DNA from: DATBLE01 sp038248655
GTDB taxonomy: Bacteria; Actinomycetota; Thermoleophilia; Gaiellales; Gaiellaceae
Reading direction: 5' to 3'
Assembly (NCBI GenBank): GCA_038248655.1
Contig: JBBRXG010000133.1
Span: 1 to 6,737, forward strand
Length of the DNA stretch: 6,737 nucleotides
Every line of letters begins with the position of its first letter. Position 1 is the stretch's first letter. Below the pieces are notes generated by a model. The model saw nothing but the letters and a program-made list of their open reading frames with translations. It was not told where the DNA came from and ran no database searches. Shown one piece after another: positions 6,087 through 6,737 of this stretch. Both the position numbers and the translations under genes were made by a program.

Positions 6087-6724
6087 TCAGGAGCCGAGCC
6101 GGCGCTTCCGAAGCTCGCCGGCCACCTCCGAGAGCCCGTGCTCGACGAACACCCGCTCGAGCGGGGAGCGCCCCCGCTGGCGCCTGCGAGTCCGCCCGCC
6201 GGTCCGCCCGCTCCCGGCCTACGCCGGCACGGCGTCCTCCATCGCCCGCAGGAAGCGGACGTAGCCGACGTCTCGAGGCTGCTCGCGAACTCCTCGCCGG
6301 CGGCGCGCAACGCGGCTGACAGCGCCCCGAGCGCGTATTCGACGTGAGCGAGGGCGGCGGCAATCGCGGCGAGCTTGAACAGCGAGAGCGCCCGCTCCTC
6401 GCCAGTCAGCGTGTTCGGGCGGCGGAGGATACAGCGCGTCGCCGAACAGCGGCTCCGCCTTCGCTCGCCCCACGGAGGGAGCGCGGTACGACGAGTAGGT
6501 CTGGGTGGCAAGCCTCGCCAGGCCGAATCCGGTGTCGAGCATCAGGGCATGGATGTCGGCGAAGGTCTTCTGCCCTGTGTACACCTCGTCGAAGGCGACC
6601 TCGGTCAGCACCGCGACCGTCCGCAGGCGGATGCCTGCGATCCCACCCCACACCACCGGCATTTGCAGCCGCCGAGCCCCTTCCCCCTCGCACCGACGTG
6701 GCTGACGACGATCCTGCGCTCCAC
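6087..6724 (-). pseudogene. Decayed tandem copy of the FkbM methyltransferase
   Basis: This stretch aligns along its length with the intact gene downstream. GTG 6724 opens VERRIVVSHVGARGKGLGG, matching the intact start; that frame then stops at 6605-6607 after 39 residues. One base is missing near 6668-6672, after which LQMPVV continues in another frame. Here about 125 codons (intact residues about 26-152, most of the SAM-binding core) are gone, and the match resumes at IRLRTVAVLTEVAFDEVYTG (6570-6630 area) and runs to LFGDALY. A second frame change near 6420-6428 leads to LFKLAAIAAALAHVEYALGAL, and a third near 6266-6278 returns to GYVRFLRAMED. An in-frame TAG (complement of 6219-6221) precedes the matching tail RSPLERVFVEHGLSEVAGELRKRRLGS and its TGA at 6087-6089. 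The deletion cannot be a base-calling error. The 147-residue open stretch 6219-6662 is a remnant and is not listed as a gene. Confidence 0.85.
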
Positions 6725-6736
6725 GGACGAACTCTA
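6725..6736 (-). promoter_or_regulatory. Possible -10 element of the decayed copy
   Basis: TAGAGT (complement of 6731-6736) lies six bases before GTG 6724, a placement close to TACAGT before the intact gene. There is no Shine-Dalgarno between them. The window ends one base further on, so a -35 region cannot be examined. Confidence 0.2.
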
Positions 6737-6737
6737 C

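Noticed and set aside
6035..6511. Continuous open frame joining the decayed copy to the intact methyltransferase (510 codons)
   Set aside because: The upstream part reads one surviving segment of the pseudogene and then non-homologous low-complexity sequence. Similarity to the paralogue shows that the intact gene starts at GTG 6034.
6219..6662. A short standalone methyltransferase-like gene of 147 residues
   Set aside because: It lacks the SAM-binding core, changes out of the homologous frame in the middle, and stops before the conserved tail, so it is a pseudogene fragment.

Overview
This is a GC-rich window (about 70% G+C by eye, strong G/C at third codon positions) with GTG starts, 1-4 base gene overlaps and almost no intergenic DNA. 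That style suggests a high-GC actinobacterium, perhaps a Thermoleophilia-like lineage from an environmental assembly. No marker gene fixes the taxonomy.

Left end, plus strand (2-768): the last 26 codons of one gene overlap the GTG start of a 229-residue protein with a CxC...CxxC zinc-ribbon-like centre. I do not recognise either gene. They converge on the main operon, with 9 bases between the two stop codons.

Main operon, minus strand (6034 down to 778): five genes, all readable as glycan or cell-surface biosynthesis. In transcription order they are an FkbM-type methyltransferase (6034-4979), a HAD phosphatase-like/APH kinase-like fusion (4962-3289), a GT-B-like putative glycosyltransferase (3292-2234), a small RfaE domain II/TagD-type nucleotidyltransferase (2237-1791), and a second GT-B-like putative glycosyltransferase (about 1755-778). 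The middle three are joined by two ATGA stop/start overlaps, so they are probably made in fixed proportion. A plausible but unproven reading is that the fusion enzyme makes or trims a phosphorylated small sugar or alcohol, the nucleotidyltransferase activates it as an NDP derivative, the two transferases attach it or other sugars to a glycan, and the methyltransferase decorates the product.

Right end, minus strand (6724-6087): a decayed tandem copy of the FkbM gene. It keeps the start region and C-terminal half but has lost about 125 codons of the SAM-binding core, and carries three frame changes plus an in-frame TAG. The intact and decayed copies share a GTG start without a Shine-Dalgarno sequence, each 6-8 bases after a TANAGT element, which suggests leaderless or near-leaderless expression.

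I see no tRNA, rRNA, CRISPR array, insertion sequence, integrase or convincing intrinsic terminator.
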